From: Boseongicola aestuarii
Lineage (GTDB): Bacteria; Pseudomonadota; Alphaproteobacteria; Rhodobacterales; Rhodobacteraceae
Direction: 5' to 3'
Assembly: GCF_900184815.1 (NCBI RefSeq)
Contig: NZ_FXXQ01000003.1
Location: forward strand, 1 to 64,000
DNA: 64,000 bases
The number at the start of each line of letters is the position of its first letter. The first letter of the stretch is position 1. This document shows positions 1 through 9,094 of the stretch, in pieces. Below the pieces are notes generated by a model. The model was not told where the DNA came from. It saw only the letters and a program-made list of their open reading frames with translations, and ran no database searches. Both the position numbers and the translations under genes were made by a program.

Positions 1-168
1 GGGCCGCTCGGCGCCACCCTTTTTGCGACGCTGCACTACAAATTGAATGCGATCCCTGCAGACGATCACCCGGTGATGGGCACAGAGGCAGGTGACGACG
101 CCAGAGTAGGCGTCGGAGGTTTCTTGGGGAGAAGTTTGAAAGTCAGTTGATTTCGGTAGAGAGGTCAT
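1..168 (-). CDS. Hypothetical protein, N-terminal part, cut by window edge
   Basis: An open frame of 56 codons starts at an ATG at 168 and stays open to base 1, so only the N-terminus is visible. A purine-rich GGAAAGG lies 7 bases before the start. The visible part is a short polar N-terminus followed by a Cys- and His-containing stretch (CLCAHHR) and a basic QRRKKGG segment. The start overlaps the stop of the preceding 35-aa ORF as ATGA, which suggests translational coupling inside the element carrying the integrase. I recall similar short unknown proteins near integrases in this family, but assign no function. Confidence 0.55.
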   Translation of the reverse strand, partial: MTSLPKSTDFQTSPQETSDAYSGVVTCLCAHHRVIVCRDRIQFVVQRRKKGGAERP

Positions 169-272
169 GCTCGAGCCTTTCCAGTGATAAGGACAGGCGT
201 GGGGCGGATGCTCTTCAAGAACACCAGCGACCCCATGCCATCGGCTGCCGCCGGAGAGTGGGTCGCGTTCAT
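165..272 (-). CDS. Small ORF (35 aa) coupled at both ends by ATGA overlaps
   Basis: The ATG at 272 overlaps the TGA of the AlpA-like gene, and its own TGA overlaps the ATG of the next gene. Both junctions are ATGA. The 35-aa product begins MNATHSPAAADG and ends in a basic tail (GKARA); it has no cysteine and no recognisable domain. Junctions of this kind on both sides are unusual by chance and suggest a translated linker ORF in an operon. It could still be only a spacer that keeps ribosomes moving to the downstream gene. No function is assigned. Confidence 0.4.
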   Translation of the reverse strand: MNATHSPAAADGMGSLVFLKSIRPTPVLITGKARA

Positions 273-439
273 TTGGGTAGGGCAGCGATTGCCGCGTCGA
301 TGTCGGCTTCTGGCCAGTAGAGACGCGAGCCGAGTTTGATTGGGCGTGGGATACGACCGAGTTCTAGGTCGCGGTAAATTGAACTGCGGCTGCGATTGCC
401 GAGTTTCGCTTGAAGGTCGTTGAAGTTGAGATAGCGCAT
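269..439 (-). CDS. AlpA-family helix-turn-helix regulator
   Basis: The 56-aa product is a small excisionase/AlpA-type DNA-binding protein. It reads MRYLNFNDLQAKLG, then an SRSSIYRDLELGRIP recognition-helix region, then a PRPIKLGSRLYWPEADID wing, the typical order for this winged-helix family. Such proteins regulate integrase expression or act as directionality factors in P4-like elements. I chose the ATG at 439; a GTG at 469 would add ten residues, and neither has a strong ribosome site. It lies downstream of the integrase and the 331-aa gene, on the same strand, and is coupled to the next small ORF. Confidence 0.8.
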   Translation of the reverse strand: MRYLNFNDLQAKLGNRSRSSIYRDLELGRIPRPIKLGSRLYWPEADIDAAIAALPK

Positions 440-500
440 GATGGTGCTCGATTTGTTGTTTCCGTGCACAATCAGTAACCATGAAGTTTCGGGACAGTGG

Positions 501-1496
501 CTAGGGTGTCCCTTTTTTGTACCTATTCCATTGCCGCTTTATGCTTTCCCACTTCCCAAGACCTTCAGTTTCGCACTGCGCCGCAGCGCGGTCTACACCC
601 AGAGCGGGAACAAGGTGCTCCATTCGACGAAACCGGAGATTTCGCATTTTGGCATGCTTTGCGTTGATAGCCTTTGCGCTCTCTTGGGCGCCCTTGATAG
701 TTTTAAGGCCTCTAACTGCGTGGGGTTCGTATTCTTTCTTCAAGATCGCCTCATACTCACGGCCGATCCAGTAGGCGTCTCTGCTGAGATGAATTGCGTC
801 GGCAGCGCGACGCCCGCGGTTTCCGAAGCTAGCTTCCAGAAAGCCTTCTCCACTTAAAATCCCAAGGAGCTTTGATTGAAACTGACGATAGGAATCTAGT
901 AGGCAAATGGCATGATCCACCTTTGAGTTCTCTGGAAAGAAACCAATTTTCCACCAAGTATGCAGCATCTTGCTGTATCGCCACGGATAAAGATCCCGTC
1001 GACGCCGAAGTTCAAGCGTTCCGTCTCGAATTGAAATTGAGCCTTCCCGTTCTTGAAAAAACAGCTCCTCCTCCCAGCTATCGTCTCTTGCAAGGATGGC
1101 TTTTCCAACGTCGCCTTCAAGCTGAATCCAATCACCGTCTGAATCCAAGTAGAGGTAGGTTTCGTGCATGCCTTCGTATTCGATGCCGACTTCTCTTAGA
1201 CTTTGAATCGCTAGACTCACTTCGTCACGAAACGGCTGACCTAAGCCCTTTCGGTTCGTAAAAATCTCATATCTTCTGCGTAGTTGATGGAACAAGGAGG
1301 AAGCATGATATTCTTCCATGCCTTGAGCTTCGTTGCTGTTAATCTTGTCGATGTAGGTCTCTACACCGTCTCCCCTAGTCACATTTGGCAGGACTGATGC
1401 GAGGATTTCTAGGCACTCGAACATTTCTTGAACAGAGAGTTTCGAAATGCTGATGCTTTCCCATTGGCGTCTCTGAGCATATTCACGCCAGCTCAT
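501..1496 (-). CDS. Unknown 331-aa protein coupled to the integrase
   Basis: The ATG at 1496 overlaps the TGA of the integrase gene (ATGA), so translation is probably coupled; an upstream start at 1514 inside the integrase is less likely. The protein is soluble, rich in Arg, Glu and Trp, with no signal peptide or membrane segment. It has an acidic middle (DSWEEELFFQEREG) and a basic C-terminus (RNLRFRRMEHL, then KRQWNRYKKGTP) that could bind nucleic acid. I do not recognise the family. Its place directly behind an integrase suggests cargo or an accessory factor of the mobile element; a defence role is possible but unsupported. Confidence 0.75.
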   Translation of the reverse strand: MSWREYAQRRQWESISISKLSVQEMFECLEILASVLPNVTRGDGVETYIDKINSNEAQGMEEYHASSLFHQLRRRYEIFTNRKGLGQPFRDEVSLAIQSLREVGIEYEGMHETYLYLDSDGDWIQLEGDVGKAILARDDSWEEELFFQEREGSISIRDGTLELRRRRDLYPWRYSKMLHTWWKIGFFPENSKVDHAICLLDSYRQFQSKLLGILSGEGFLEASFGNRGRRAADAIHLSRDAYWIGREYEAILKKEYEPHAVRGLKTIKGAQESAKAINAKHAKMRNLRFRRMEHLVPALGVDRAAAQCETEGLGKWESIKRQWNRYKKGTP

Positions 1497-2683
1497 AGTG
1501 CATCGGCTTCCCAAGACTTCTCAACCATTCCCGCACAACCAAGGGACCACGCTTGCATCAGCCTGCTGCGCTGCTCCAAATAATCAGTCCTCCTATACGC
1601 CCGCTCTACGCTGCCTCCGCTGACATGCCCAAGGGCTGTTTCAGCAATCTCGCGCGGTACTTCCGTCGCTTCCGCACACCAATCTCTGAAAGACGACCGG
1701 AAGCCGTGAGGTCGTGCCTCAAAACCGCGTCGCTTCATGAAAGAACTCATCGTCATGTCAGAGATCACGCCCTTGCGGAAACCTGGAAAGAGGAAGCCAT
1801 CCCGCTCGAACTTGCGGGCCTCGTCGATGACGGCTTGCGCTTCGCTCGAGAGCGGCACGCGGAAGGCGCTTGTCGCTCCCACGCGCCCCTTCATGGCCTC
1901 GGCAGGGATGGTCCAGACATCTCCGTCAATTTGGTCTTCATGGAAATGTCTAAGAGGATAAGAGCGAACAGCGGTCAATATAAGCAATCTGAGTGCCAGC
2001 TCCGTAACCGAGCCACCCGACAGGCTTTGATAGAATTCCGGAACTTCCTGCCACGGAAGGGCAGGGATGTTCTTTGGGGTGTGGCGCTGCTTGCCTAAGA
2101 GCGCACGCGCCTTGTCGGTTGCCTGGATGTCTACCTCGAGCCCAAGCGCCGCCGCGTGCTTCAGGCAGATGCCCAGGCGGTTCATTGCCTTCCGGGCCGT
2201 GTCTGCCTTGGTGTGCCAGATCGGGGAAAGCGTGTCGCGTATATCGCGTTGGTCAATCTCGCCAATCGGCACCTTGCCGAGTTTTGGAAGAACGTGGAGT
2301 TCAAGCGGTGTGAACCACCGTCCCGCTTTACCATCACCCTTGAGTTCCGCCTTGCGGCTTTCGAAGGCGTCGAGGGCGATATCTTTGAGAAGATGCAGAT
2401 TGCTGGCGGCTTCACGCTTTCTGCGCTCACGTTCCTTGATCGGGTCCAGCCCCTGACGTACCAACGCGCGTGCTTCGTTTGCGACCTCGCGTGCCTCTTT
2501 GAGAGACACCTCTGGAAAGGCTCCCAGCCCCATCTCCCGGCGACGCCCATGGATCGATACGCGCATTACCCATTGAGCACCGCCATCAGGACGTTTGAAA
2601 AACCAAAGGCCTCCGCCGTCGGAGTATTTGCCTGGCTGAACAGCCTTGAGGGTTTGAGCGCTGAGTTTGTTTAAGGCCCTCAA
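1493..2683 (-). CDS. P4-type tyrosine recombinase (integrase)
   Basis: This enzyme would integrate and excise the element by site-specific recombination. From the TTG at 2683 it has 396 aa: an N-terminal DUF4102-like arm-binding domain (about 1-90), a core-binding domain (about 95-190) and the catalytic domain (about 205-370). Visible catalytic residues are Arg240 (TAVRS), Lys265 (MKGR), His326 and Arg329 (PHGFR), His353 (LGHVSG) and the nucleophile candidate Tyr363 (RAYRR). All are present, so it may be active. The frame is open to a TTG at 2734, but the shorter start follows GAGAGTGGG and gives the usual N-terminus. The 5' end faces the chromosome, so the attachment site probably lies between 2684 and 2846. 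Confidence 0.93.
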   Translation of the reverse strand: MRALNKLSAQTLKAVQPGKYSDGGGLWFFKRPDGGAQWVMRVSIHGRRREMGLGAFPEVSLKEAREVANEARALVRQGLDPIKERERRKREAASNLHLLKDIALDAFESRKAELKGDGKAGRWFTPLELHVLPKLGKVPIGEIDQRDIRDTLSPIWHTKADTARKAMNRLGICLKHAAALGLEVDIQATDKARALLGKQRHTPKNIPALPWQEVPEFYQSLSGGSVTELALRLLILTAVRSYPLRHFHEDQIDGDVWTIPAEAMKGRVGATSAFRVPLSSEAQAVIDEARKFERDGFLFPGFRKGVISDMTMSSFMKRRGFEARPHGFRSSFRDWCAEATEVPREIAETALGHVSGGSVERAYRRTDYLEQRSRLMQAWSLGCAGMVEKSWEADAL

Positions 2684-2846
2684 GAATAAATCCCACTCTC
2701 TGTCCACCTCTGCATATGGTATACCATGGAGCAATACGGAACGGTATGGAACAGGAGATGTGCCTAAAATGCTATGAACTTAAAGTAATCTGGAACACGA
2801 CGGGGCATCAAGATATAGAACTTGGATGCCCTCTTGAGGCACCACT
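2684..2846. other. Putative element/chromosome junction with 12-bp palindrome
   Basis: This gap separates the integrase 5' end from the 3' end of the formamidase-like gene. It holds a perfect 12-bp palindrome, ATGGTATACCAT, at 2716-2727. P4-type elements usually carry their attachment site just upstream of the integrase, so the crossover may fall here or in the last codons of the neighbouring gene. No tRNA gene is present. The other end of the element is outside the window, so no direct repeat could be matched. Confidence 0.35.
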
Positions 2847-3677
2847 TCAAGCATTCCGGATCATGCTGAGAGTTTCGTGGAAAACGCGAGACCTGCTGTC
2901 CGCAAGGTCGGTGATCACGTTGAAGTGGTTGCGGTTTGGGACCTCGAAGGCTTTTGCGCTTCCGTCCGCTTTGACGATCTTGTCGGCATAGTCGCGGCTT
3001 TGGCGCTTGAATTCGTCGGTTTCTGTTTCGCCCCATGTGATGATGACCGGACTGTCGGTGGGGATCGGGTGGTGTATCGGGCTGTTTTCACGAGCGGTTT
3101 CTTCGGTGAGTGCCAGCCATTCGTTCGGGGCGCAGAAGCGGAGCGGTTCCAGGTCGTAAAGGCCGCTGGCGAGGAGTGCGCCCTTGATTTCGGATCGCAG
3201 CGACATGGCGGCGAGGTGCGCGCCGGCTGAGGAACCCGCTAGAAAGATCCGGTTTGGGTCGTAGGGCAGGTTGTCGGGGTTCTCGATCAGGTGTTCGACG
3301 GCACGGCGCATTTGATCGACGATCTGGGACAAGGTGGCGATTGGGGCCAGCGTGTATTCAACTACGGCGACTGCAATCCCGTGGGAAACGAATTGATTTG
3401 CCATGAAAGCAGATTCGCGGCGGCTGAGTGCGCGCCAGTAGCCTCCGTGGATGAAGATTAGGACGGGGCTTGCGGCGCTCGGTGAGGGGAACAGGTCGAT
3501 CCGTTCGTCTTCGTGCGGACCGTAGGCGATGTCTTTGAGGACAGTGAGGTCGCTGTAGGCTTCGTCGCTGAGGGTGCGGTAGGCGTGCATTTCTGCGTTG
3601 AAGTCCGGGACCGTGGCGCGGGCGTTGTATTGGATTTCAAGCTGCGCGACCGTCATGTCGCGATAGAGGTGTTGCAT
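2847..3677 (-). CDS. Alpha/beta hydrolase, kynurenine formamidase-like
   Basis: The 276-aa protein resembles animal-type arylformamidase, which hydrolyses N-formylkynurenine to kynurenine and formate. Motifs in order are the oxyanion-hole HGGYW at 77-81, the nucleophile elbow GSSAGAH (Ser150), a probable acid Asp221 (TETDEF) and His251 (NRNHFNV). The segments ESAFMANQF, LSQIVDQMRRAVEH and LYDLEPL are shared with AFMID-type enzymes as I remember them. There is no signal peptide, so it acts in the cytoplasm. It is the last gene after livF, 3 bases away, in an operon that begins with a 3-hydroxyanthranilate dioxygenase. A general esterase is the alternative. Confidence 0.8.
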   Translation of the reverse strand: MQHLYRDMTVAQLEIQYNARATVPDFNAEMHAYRTLSDEAYSDLTVLKDIAYGPHEDERIDLFPSPSAASPVLIFIHGGYWRALSRRESAFMANQFVSHGIAVAVVEYTLAPIATLSQIVDQMRRAVEHLIENPDNLPYDPNRIFLAGSSAGAHLAAMSLRSEIKGALLASGLYDLEPLRFCAPNEWLALTEETARENSPIHHPIPTDSPVIITWGETETDEFKRQSRDYADKIVKADGSAKAFEVPNRNHFNVITDLADSRSRVFHETLSMIRNA

Positions 3678-3680
3678 TGC

Positions 3681-4382
3681 TTATACCCCTAGATACTTCT
3701 CGGCGAAGTTGTCCTCGGCGCGCATGGCGGCGACGTCACCATGCCAGGCGATTTGGCCTTTGACGATGACGTAGTTGTCGTCAGCAAGGCGGGCCATATC
3801 ATCGAGGTTCTTGTCGATCACCAGGGTCGTTTGGCCTTCCGCCTTGAGTTCGGCAAGCACGGACCAGATTTCCTGGCGGATCATCGGGGCGAGGCCTTCT
3901 GTGGCTTCGTCGAGGATCAGAAGCGTGGGATTGGTCATGAGGGCGCGGCCAATTGCGAGCATTTGTTGTTCGCCACCGGAAAGAGAGTTTCCAAGCTGGT
4001 TTGCTCGGTCTTTGAGGCGGGGAAAGCGGGCGTAGACTTTGTCGAGATCCCATGGGCCTTTGCGCTCTGCGCGGTTGGCGGCCGTGGCAATGAGGTTCTC
4101 GCGCACGCTGAGAGTTGGGAAGATCTGGCGACCTTCGGGGACGAGGGCGATACCAGCGCGGCCGATCTGGTAGGGGCGCTTGGCGGTGATGGTTTCACCC
4201 TTGAAGCGGATGGTGCCTGCTTTGGCGGGGGTCAGACCCATGATCGTACGGACGGTGGTGGTTTTGCCCATGCCGTTGCGGCCCATGAGCGTGACGAGGT
4301 GGCCCTCGTTTAGGGTAAGGTTGATGCCGAAGAGGACTTGGGACGTTCCGTAGCTGGTTTCGACGTTTTCGAGGGTCAGCAT
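3681..4382 (-). CDS. livF: Branched-chain-type ABC transporter ATPase LivF
   Basis: One of the two ATPases that power a Liv-type importer (HAAT family) at the inner face of the membrane. The 233-aa protein has Walker A GRNGMGKTT at 34-42, signature LSGGEQQ at 134-140 and Walker B LLILDEA at 154-160. Its start codon shares one base with the stop of livG. Despite the name, members of this family also import other amino acids, aromatic acids and amides, and the flanking kynurenine-type enzymes suggest an aromatic substrate here. Confidence 0.93.
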   Translation of the reverse strand: MLTLENVETSYGTSQVLFGINLTLNEGHLVTLMGRNGMGKTTTVRTIMGLTPAKAGTIRFKGETITAKRPYQIGRAGIALVPEGRQIFPTLSVRENLIATAANRAERKGPWDLDKVYARFPRLKDRANQLGNSLSGGEQQMLAIGRALMTNPTLLILDEATEGLAPMIRQEIWSVLAELKAEGQTTLVIDKNLDDMARLADDNYVIVKGQIAWHGDVAAMRAEDNFAEKYLGV

Positions 4383-5140
4383 TATGCGGCTCCCTCGTCA
4401 TGAAGTTCGTGGGTTCCGAGGTAGGCTTCCTGAACGTCACGATTTGTGCGGATCGCTTCGGGCGCGTCGGTGGCGATGATCTTGCCGTAGACCAGGACCG
4501 AAATCTCATCGGCGAGAGAGAAGACGACGTCCATGTCGTGCTCGACGAGCAGCATCGTTGTCGTGTCGCGGAGGCTGTCGAGGAGATCGGTGAGGCTGCG
4601 GCTTTCGTCGACGCCCATGCCTGCCATGGGTTCGTCCAGCAGGAGGAGTTTGGGGTCGGCGGCGAGCGCCATCGCGATTTCAAGCTGGCGTTTCTGGCCG
4701 TGGGCGAGGTTTTGCGCGCGGGTGTCGGCTTCGGTTGCGAGGCCCGTGCGTTCGAGGATGGCTTCGGCTTTGGCGCGCTCTTCGCGGTCGGCAGAGGCTT
4801 TGGCAAAGATGCGGAAGACTTGGTTGTTCAGGGATTGCAGAACGAGAGCGACGTTGTCGCGGACGGTGAATTCGGGGATGACGGAAGTGATTTGGAAGCT
4901 GCGGACCAGCCCGGCATGGGGGCGTTTGTGGGCGGGAAGGGCGAGGAGATCCTGGCCATCGAAGGTGATCGTTCCGCTGTCGGGGGTGAGGTAGCCCGAG
5001 ATTTGGCTGATGAGGGTGGTTTTTCCGGCTCCGTTTGGGCCGATCAGGGCGTGGATCGTGCCTTGTTTGACCGTTAGGGATACGTTGTCGGTGGCCGTGA
5101 GAGCTCCGAAGGATTTGGAGAGGTTTTGGATGTCGAGCAT
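4382..5140 (-). CDS. livG: Branched-chain-type ABC transporter ATPase LivG
   Basis: Second ATPase of the importer. The 252-aa protein has Walker A GPNGAGKTT at 34-42, the LAHGQKRQ signature variant typical of LivG rather than LSGGQ, Walker B LLLLDEPMAGM, and the H-loop VEHDMDVVF. It ends with the C-terminal extension (VQEAYLGTHE) seen in this subfamily. Its stop TAA overlaps the livF ATG by one base, and it begins 3 bases after livM, so the four transporter genes are clearly co-transcribed. Confidence 0.93.
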   Translation of the reverse strand: MLDIQNLSKSFGALTATDNVSLTVKQGTIHALIGPNGAGKTTLISQISGYLTPDSGTITFDGQDLLALPAHKRPHAGLVRSFQITSVIPEFTVRDNVALVLQSLNNQVFRIFAKASADREERAKAEAILERTGLATEADTRAQNLAHGQKRQLEIAMALAADPKLLLLDEPMAGMGVDESRSLTDLLDSLRDTTTMLLVEHDMDVVFSLADEISVLVYGKIIATDAPEAIRTNRDVQEAYLGTHELHDEGAA

Positions 5141-5143
5141 GCT

Positions 5144-6145
5144 CTACCCCTCCCTCCTGAAGATAAGGCCGTAGAGGCCGGTCTTGGCGAAGAGGACGAT
5201 CAGGATCAGGATTGGACCAAAGACCACGCGCCAGTGTTCTTTGAGAAGGTCCATGCCGAGTTCATGGAAGATGATGGGCAGGAATTCTTCGAGGAGGAGG
5301 AAGACGAAAGCGCCCATGACGGGGCCGATGAGTGTTCCGATGCCGCCGAGGATGACGACGATCATCAGGTCTCCGGACTTGGTCCAGTGGGTGAGGCCGG
5401 GGCTGACGAATTCGGTGTGGTTCGCCATGAGCGCGCCTGCGAGGCCTGCGCCTGCTCCGGCGATGACGAAAATCAGGAGTTTTGCCGTATAGGGGCGGAT
5501 GCCGATGGAGGTCATGCGGTCTTCGTTTTGTCGGATGGCGGCAAGGACGCGACCGAATTTTGAGCGGACGAGGCGGTGGCAGAAGACGAAGAACGCCGTG
5601 AAGATGGCGAGGCAGAAGTAGTAGAAGGTGATGCGGTCGTTGAGGTCGAGGATGGGCAGGACGTTGCGTCCTTCGAACATCATCATGCCGTCGTCACCGC
5701 CGTAGGCTTCGAGCGAGACGAAAAGGAAGAATAGCATTTGTCCGAATGAGAGAGTGATCATGATGAAGTAGACGCTCTTTGTACGCAAAGCGAGGGCGCC
5801 TATGATGAGGGCGAAAACGGCGGAGATCAGGATAGCGAGTGGCAAGACGACGAGGCCTGTGAGGGTGCCGTCGAAACCGAGGAATGTGGTTTCCTCGAAG
5901 TTGTGAAAGGCGAGGATTCCGACGACATAGGCGCCAACACCGAAGAAGGCTGCGTGGCCGAAGCTTACGAGGCCGGTGTAGCCGATAAGGAGATCGAGGC
6001 TGACGGCGCCGATAGCGAAGATGACAAGGCGTGTGGCGGTCGAGATGAGGTAGGACGAGTCGGCGGCGGTCAGGATCCATGGGAGAACCACGAGGATTAG
6101 CGCGCCGAGGCCATAGAAGGCCGGGAGGTGTTTGTCGCTGAGCAT
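5144..6145 (-). CDS. livM: Branched-chain-type ABC transporter permease LivM
   Basis: Inner-membrane permease of the Liv-type importer. The 333-aa protein is strongly hydrophobic, with about eight to ten membrane segments, and carries the family sequence SLDLLIGYTGLVSFGHAAFFGVGAY near residues 48-72 and the EAA-like loop RQNEDRMTSIGI. It shares a base with the stop of livH upstream and is followed 3 bases later by livG. The length is normal. Confidence 0.93.
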   Translation of the reverse strand: MLSDKHLPAFYGLGALILVVLPWILTAADSSYLISTATRLVIFAIGAVSLDLLIGYTGLVSFGHAAFFGVGAYVVGILAFHNFEETTFLGFDGTLTGLVVLPLAILISAVFALIIGALALRTKSVYFIMITLSFGQMLFFLFVSLEAYGGDDGMMMFEGRNVLPILDLNDRITFYYFCLAIFTAFFVFCHRLVRSKFGRVLAAIRQNEDRMTSIGIRPYTAKLLIFVIAGAGAGLAGALMANHTEFVSPGLTHWTKSGDLMIVVILGGIGTLIGPVMGAFVFLLLEEFLPIIFHELGMDLLKEHWRVVFGPILILIVLFAKTGLYGLIFRREG

Positions 6146-7068
6146 CAGGCTGCTCTCGCGACGGGGAAGAGGCCGGTTGGTTTGAAGATCAGCACGATGA
6201 TCATCAGGAGGTAGACCGACATTGATGACAGGGCGGCGCCGATGCCGTTAGCGGTGGCTGGGTCGAGGAACTGGCCGAGGAGATCGGGGAGAAAGGCGCG
6301 ACCCAATGTGTCGACCAGGCCGACGGTGAGTGCGCCGAGGAGGGCTCCCCGGATGGAGCCTATACCGCCGATGACGATGCAAACGAAGCTGAGGATCAGG
6401 AGGTTTTCGCCCATTCCGACCTCGACTGATGTAAGTGGGCCGGAAAGGCCGCCTGCGAGACCTGCAAAGAGCGCTCCGACGACGAAGATCGTCGTGTTGA
6501 GGGCTTGGATGTTGACGCCAAGCGCGCGGATCATTTCGGGGTTTGTGGTGCCTGCACGGATACGCATCCCGGTGCGGGTTTTCACGATGATGAACCACAG
6601 GATGGCGGCAACCATCAAGCCGACCGCAATGATTGTGATGCGGTAGAGCGGGTAGGAGAAGGTTTCGGTGATCTGGATGGCGCCGGAAAGAGCTTCGGGG
6701 ACGTTTAGGAATAGGGGCGTCCGGCCAAAGACGATAGAGACGCCTTCGTTGAAGAACAGGATCAGGCCGAAGGTGGCGAGGACCTGGTCGAGGTGGTCGC
6801 GGTGATAGAGCGGACGGATGATGAGGAGTTCTATGACCAGAGCGAAGGCGGCGACGACCGGGAATGACAATATGAGTCCGACGAAGAAAGAGCCGGTGAG
6901 GTTGGTCAGGACCGCAACAGCGTAGGCTCCGATCATAAAGAGTGAACCGTGCGCAAGGTTGATGATGTTCATGAAGCCGAAGACCAGCGTCAGACCTGCC
7001 GAGACGAGAAACAGGAACATGCCAAGTTGCAGGCCGTTCAGCAGTTGCTCAAAGAATAGCTGGGTCAT
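6145..7068 (-). CDS. livH: Branched-chain-type ABC transporter permease LivH
   Basis: Second inner-membrane permease of the importer. The 307-aa protein is hydrophobic throughout. It has the LivH hallmarks GLTLVFGFMNIINLAHGSLF near residues 25-44, a GRTPLFLNVPE loop, the cytoplasmic TRTGMRIRAGTTNPEMIRALG loop, and SFVCIVIGGIGSIRGALLGA near the C-terminus. It lies 78 bases after livK, separated by a stem-loop, and is followed directly by livM. Confidence 0.93.
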   Translation of the reverse strand: MTQLFFEQLLNGLQLGMFLFLVSAGLTLVFGFMNIINLAHGSLFMIGAYAVAVLTNLTGSFFVGLILSFPVVAAFALVIELLIIRPLYHRDHLDQVLATFGLILFFNEGVSIVFGRTPLFLNVPEALSGAIQITETFSYPLYRITIIAVGLMVAAILWFIIVKTRTGMRIRAGTTNPEMIRALGVNIQALNTTIFVVGALFAGLAGGLSGPLTSVEVGMGENLLILSFVCIVIGGIGSIRGALLGALTVGLVDTLGRAFLPDLLGQFLDPATANGIGAALSSMSVYLLMIIVLIFKPTGLFPVARAA

Positions 7069-7094
7069 TAAGGGGTTCCGGGGTGGTGACGTTG

Positions 7095-7125
7095 AAAGGG
7101 CCGGCCGATGAAAGGCCAGCCCTTT
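7095..7125 (-). terminator. Stem-loop between livK and livH (partial terminator or mRNA stabiliser)
   Basis: AAAGGGCCGGCC at 7095-7106 pairs with GGCCAGCCCTTT at 7114-7125, with one mismatch and a 7-base loop. On the operon strand the stem is followed by CAACG and no U-run, so it is more likely an RNA-processing or 3'-protecting stem than a full terminator. Such stems after binding-protein genes commonly raise their level above that of the membrane parts. Confidence 0.6.
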
Positions 7126-7146
7126 TATTATTGCCGGTGTTTTGGC

Positions 7147-8313
7147 TTACATTTTGCACTCGCCGACATAGGCGTCAGCGTGGTTTTCGACAATGATGCC
7201 AGTTGTCCGGTTGCGGAATTCGCCGTCAATCTCGACCACCTCACGGGAGTACCAGTTCTGGATCGGGTGATTGTTGGTGTTGAAGGCGAATGGGCCGCGC
7301 ACCGCTTCGAAGTCGGCGGCTCTCAGGGCCGCGCGGAAGCCATCCATGTCGGCTGTGACTGCTCCGCCGGTTGCGCGCAGGGCGCTGGAGATGAGTCGGG
7401 CTGTGTCGTAGCCCTGGCTGGCGTAAACCGTGGGCGAGCGGCCATAGGTTTCCTCGAAGCTGGCGACAAAGGCGATGTTGGCCGGATTGTCGAGGTCGTG
7501 GTTCCAGTGCGAGGTGTTCTGGACACCCAGCATGGAAGCGCCGACCGCGCGCAGGATGTTGATGTCAGCCGAGGGTGCCGCAAGCACGAGTGGGATCTCG
7601 TCGCGCAAGCCAGCCTGATCGTATTGCTTCATGAAGTTGATGCCCATTCCGCCGGGGAGGAACTGGAACACCATTTCAGGCTGAGCGGCGCGAATCTTGG
7701 CGATTTCGGCGGCATAATCGGTTTGGCCAAGTTGTGTGTAGGTTTCTTCGACAATGTCGCCAGTGAAGAAGCGCTTGAACCCGGCAAGGGCGTCTTTGCC
7801 CGCCTGATAATTCGGCGCGAGGATATAGGCGTTCTTGTAGCCAAGATTCGAGGCCGCGATACCCGCCGATTCGTGGAGGGTGTCGTTCTGCCACGAGGCG
7901 ACGAAGTAGTTTTCGTGGCAGGCTTTGCCTGCGAATTGAGATGGGCCGGAGTTCGGCGAGATGTAAAAGCGACCTGCGCGCAGGGTCAGGGGTGCGACAA
8001 CAGGAGCGATGTTGGAGAAGATGACGCCGGTCATGATCTCGACCTCGTCCCTTTCAAGGAAACGTTCAGCAATGGCCCGGCCGTTTTCGGGCTTGAGGCC
8101 GTCGTCTTCGACAATGACCTCTACGGGAACGCCCCCAAGTGTTCCGCCTTCCTCTTCGATGGCGAGAAGAAAGCCATCACGAACATCGGTTCCAAGATAG
8201 CCCGCAGGCCCTGACAGAGTGGTGATCATGCCGATCTTTACGGCGTCCTGCGCAAAGCTGACGCTTGCGAGCGCGGAAAGCGCGGTGGCTGCAAGTAGTG
8301 TCTTCAGTTTCAT
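7147..8313 (-). CDS. livK: ABC transporter substrate-binding protein, Liv type
   Basis: Periplasmic receptor that delivers the substrate to LivHM. From the ATG at 8313 it has 388 aa with a clear signal peptide: basic MKLK, a hydrophobic core and a likely cleavage after SFA. The mature part begins QDAVKIGMITTLSGPAG, the usual start of Peripla_BP_6 receptors, and two cysteines (GKACHEN and the C-terminal GECKM) probably form a disulfide. GGGAGAAC lies just before the start; an upstream ATG at 8334 would only delay the signal peptide. The substrate cannot be told from sequence; the operon suggests a kynurenine- or anthranilate-type compound. Confidence 0.92.
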   Translation of the reverse strand: MKLKTLLAATALSALASVSFAQDAVKIGMITTLSGPAGYLGTDVRDGFLLAIEEEGGTLGGVPVEVIVEDDGLKPENGRAIAERFLERDEVEIMTGVIFSNIAPVVAPLTLRAGRFYISPNSGPSQFAGKACHENYFVASWQNDTLHESAGIAASNLGYKNAYILAPNYQAGKDALAGFKRFFTGDIVEETYTQLGQTDYAAEIAKIRAAQPEMVFQFLPGGMGINFMKQYDQAGLRDEIPLVLAAPSADINILRAVGASMLGVQNTSHWNHDLDNPANIAFVASFEETYGRSPTVYASQGYDTARLISSALRATGGAVTADMDGFRAALRAADFEAVRGPFAFNTNNHPIQNWYSREVVEIDGEFRNRTTGIIVENHADAYVGECKM

Positions 8314-8416
8314 GGAGTTCTCCCTGGTGAACATGCGCGCAGTTTTGGGTCGCGCGATTATTGTGAGAAGAGTGCCGTGCGGGAATCGCGCCCGTCAACG
8401 GCTAAATTTCTGATTT

Positions 8417-9010
<594 letters not shown>

Positions 9011-9094
9011 CAATGAACAATTCAAACTGTGGGTGTTTGCGTTGGTCGGTTTCCGTCATATCGTCGGGCGGAATGCACAAAAACTGGCGGTCAC

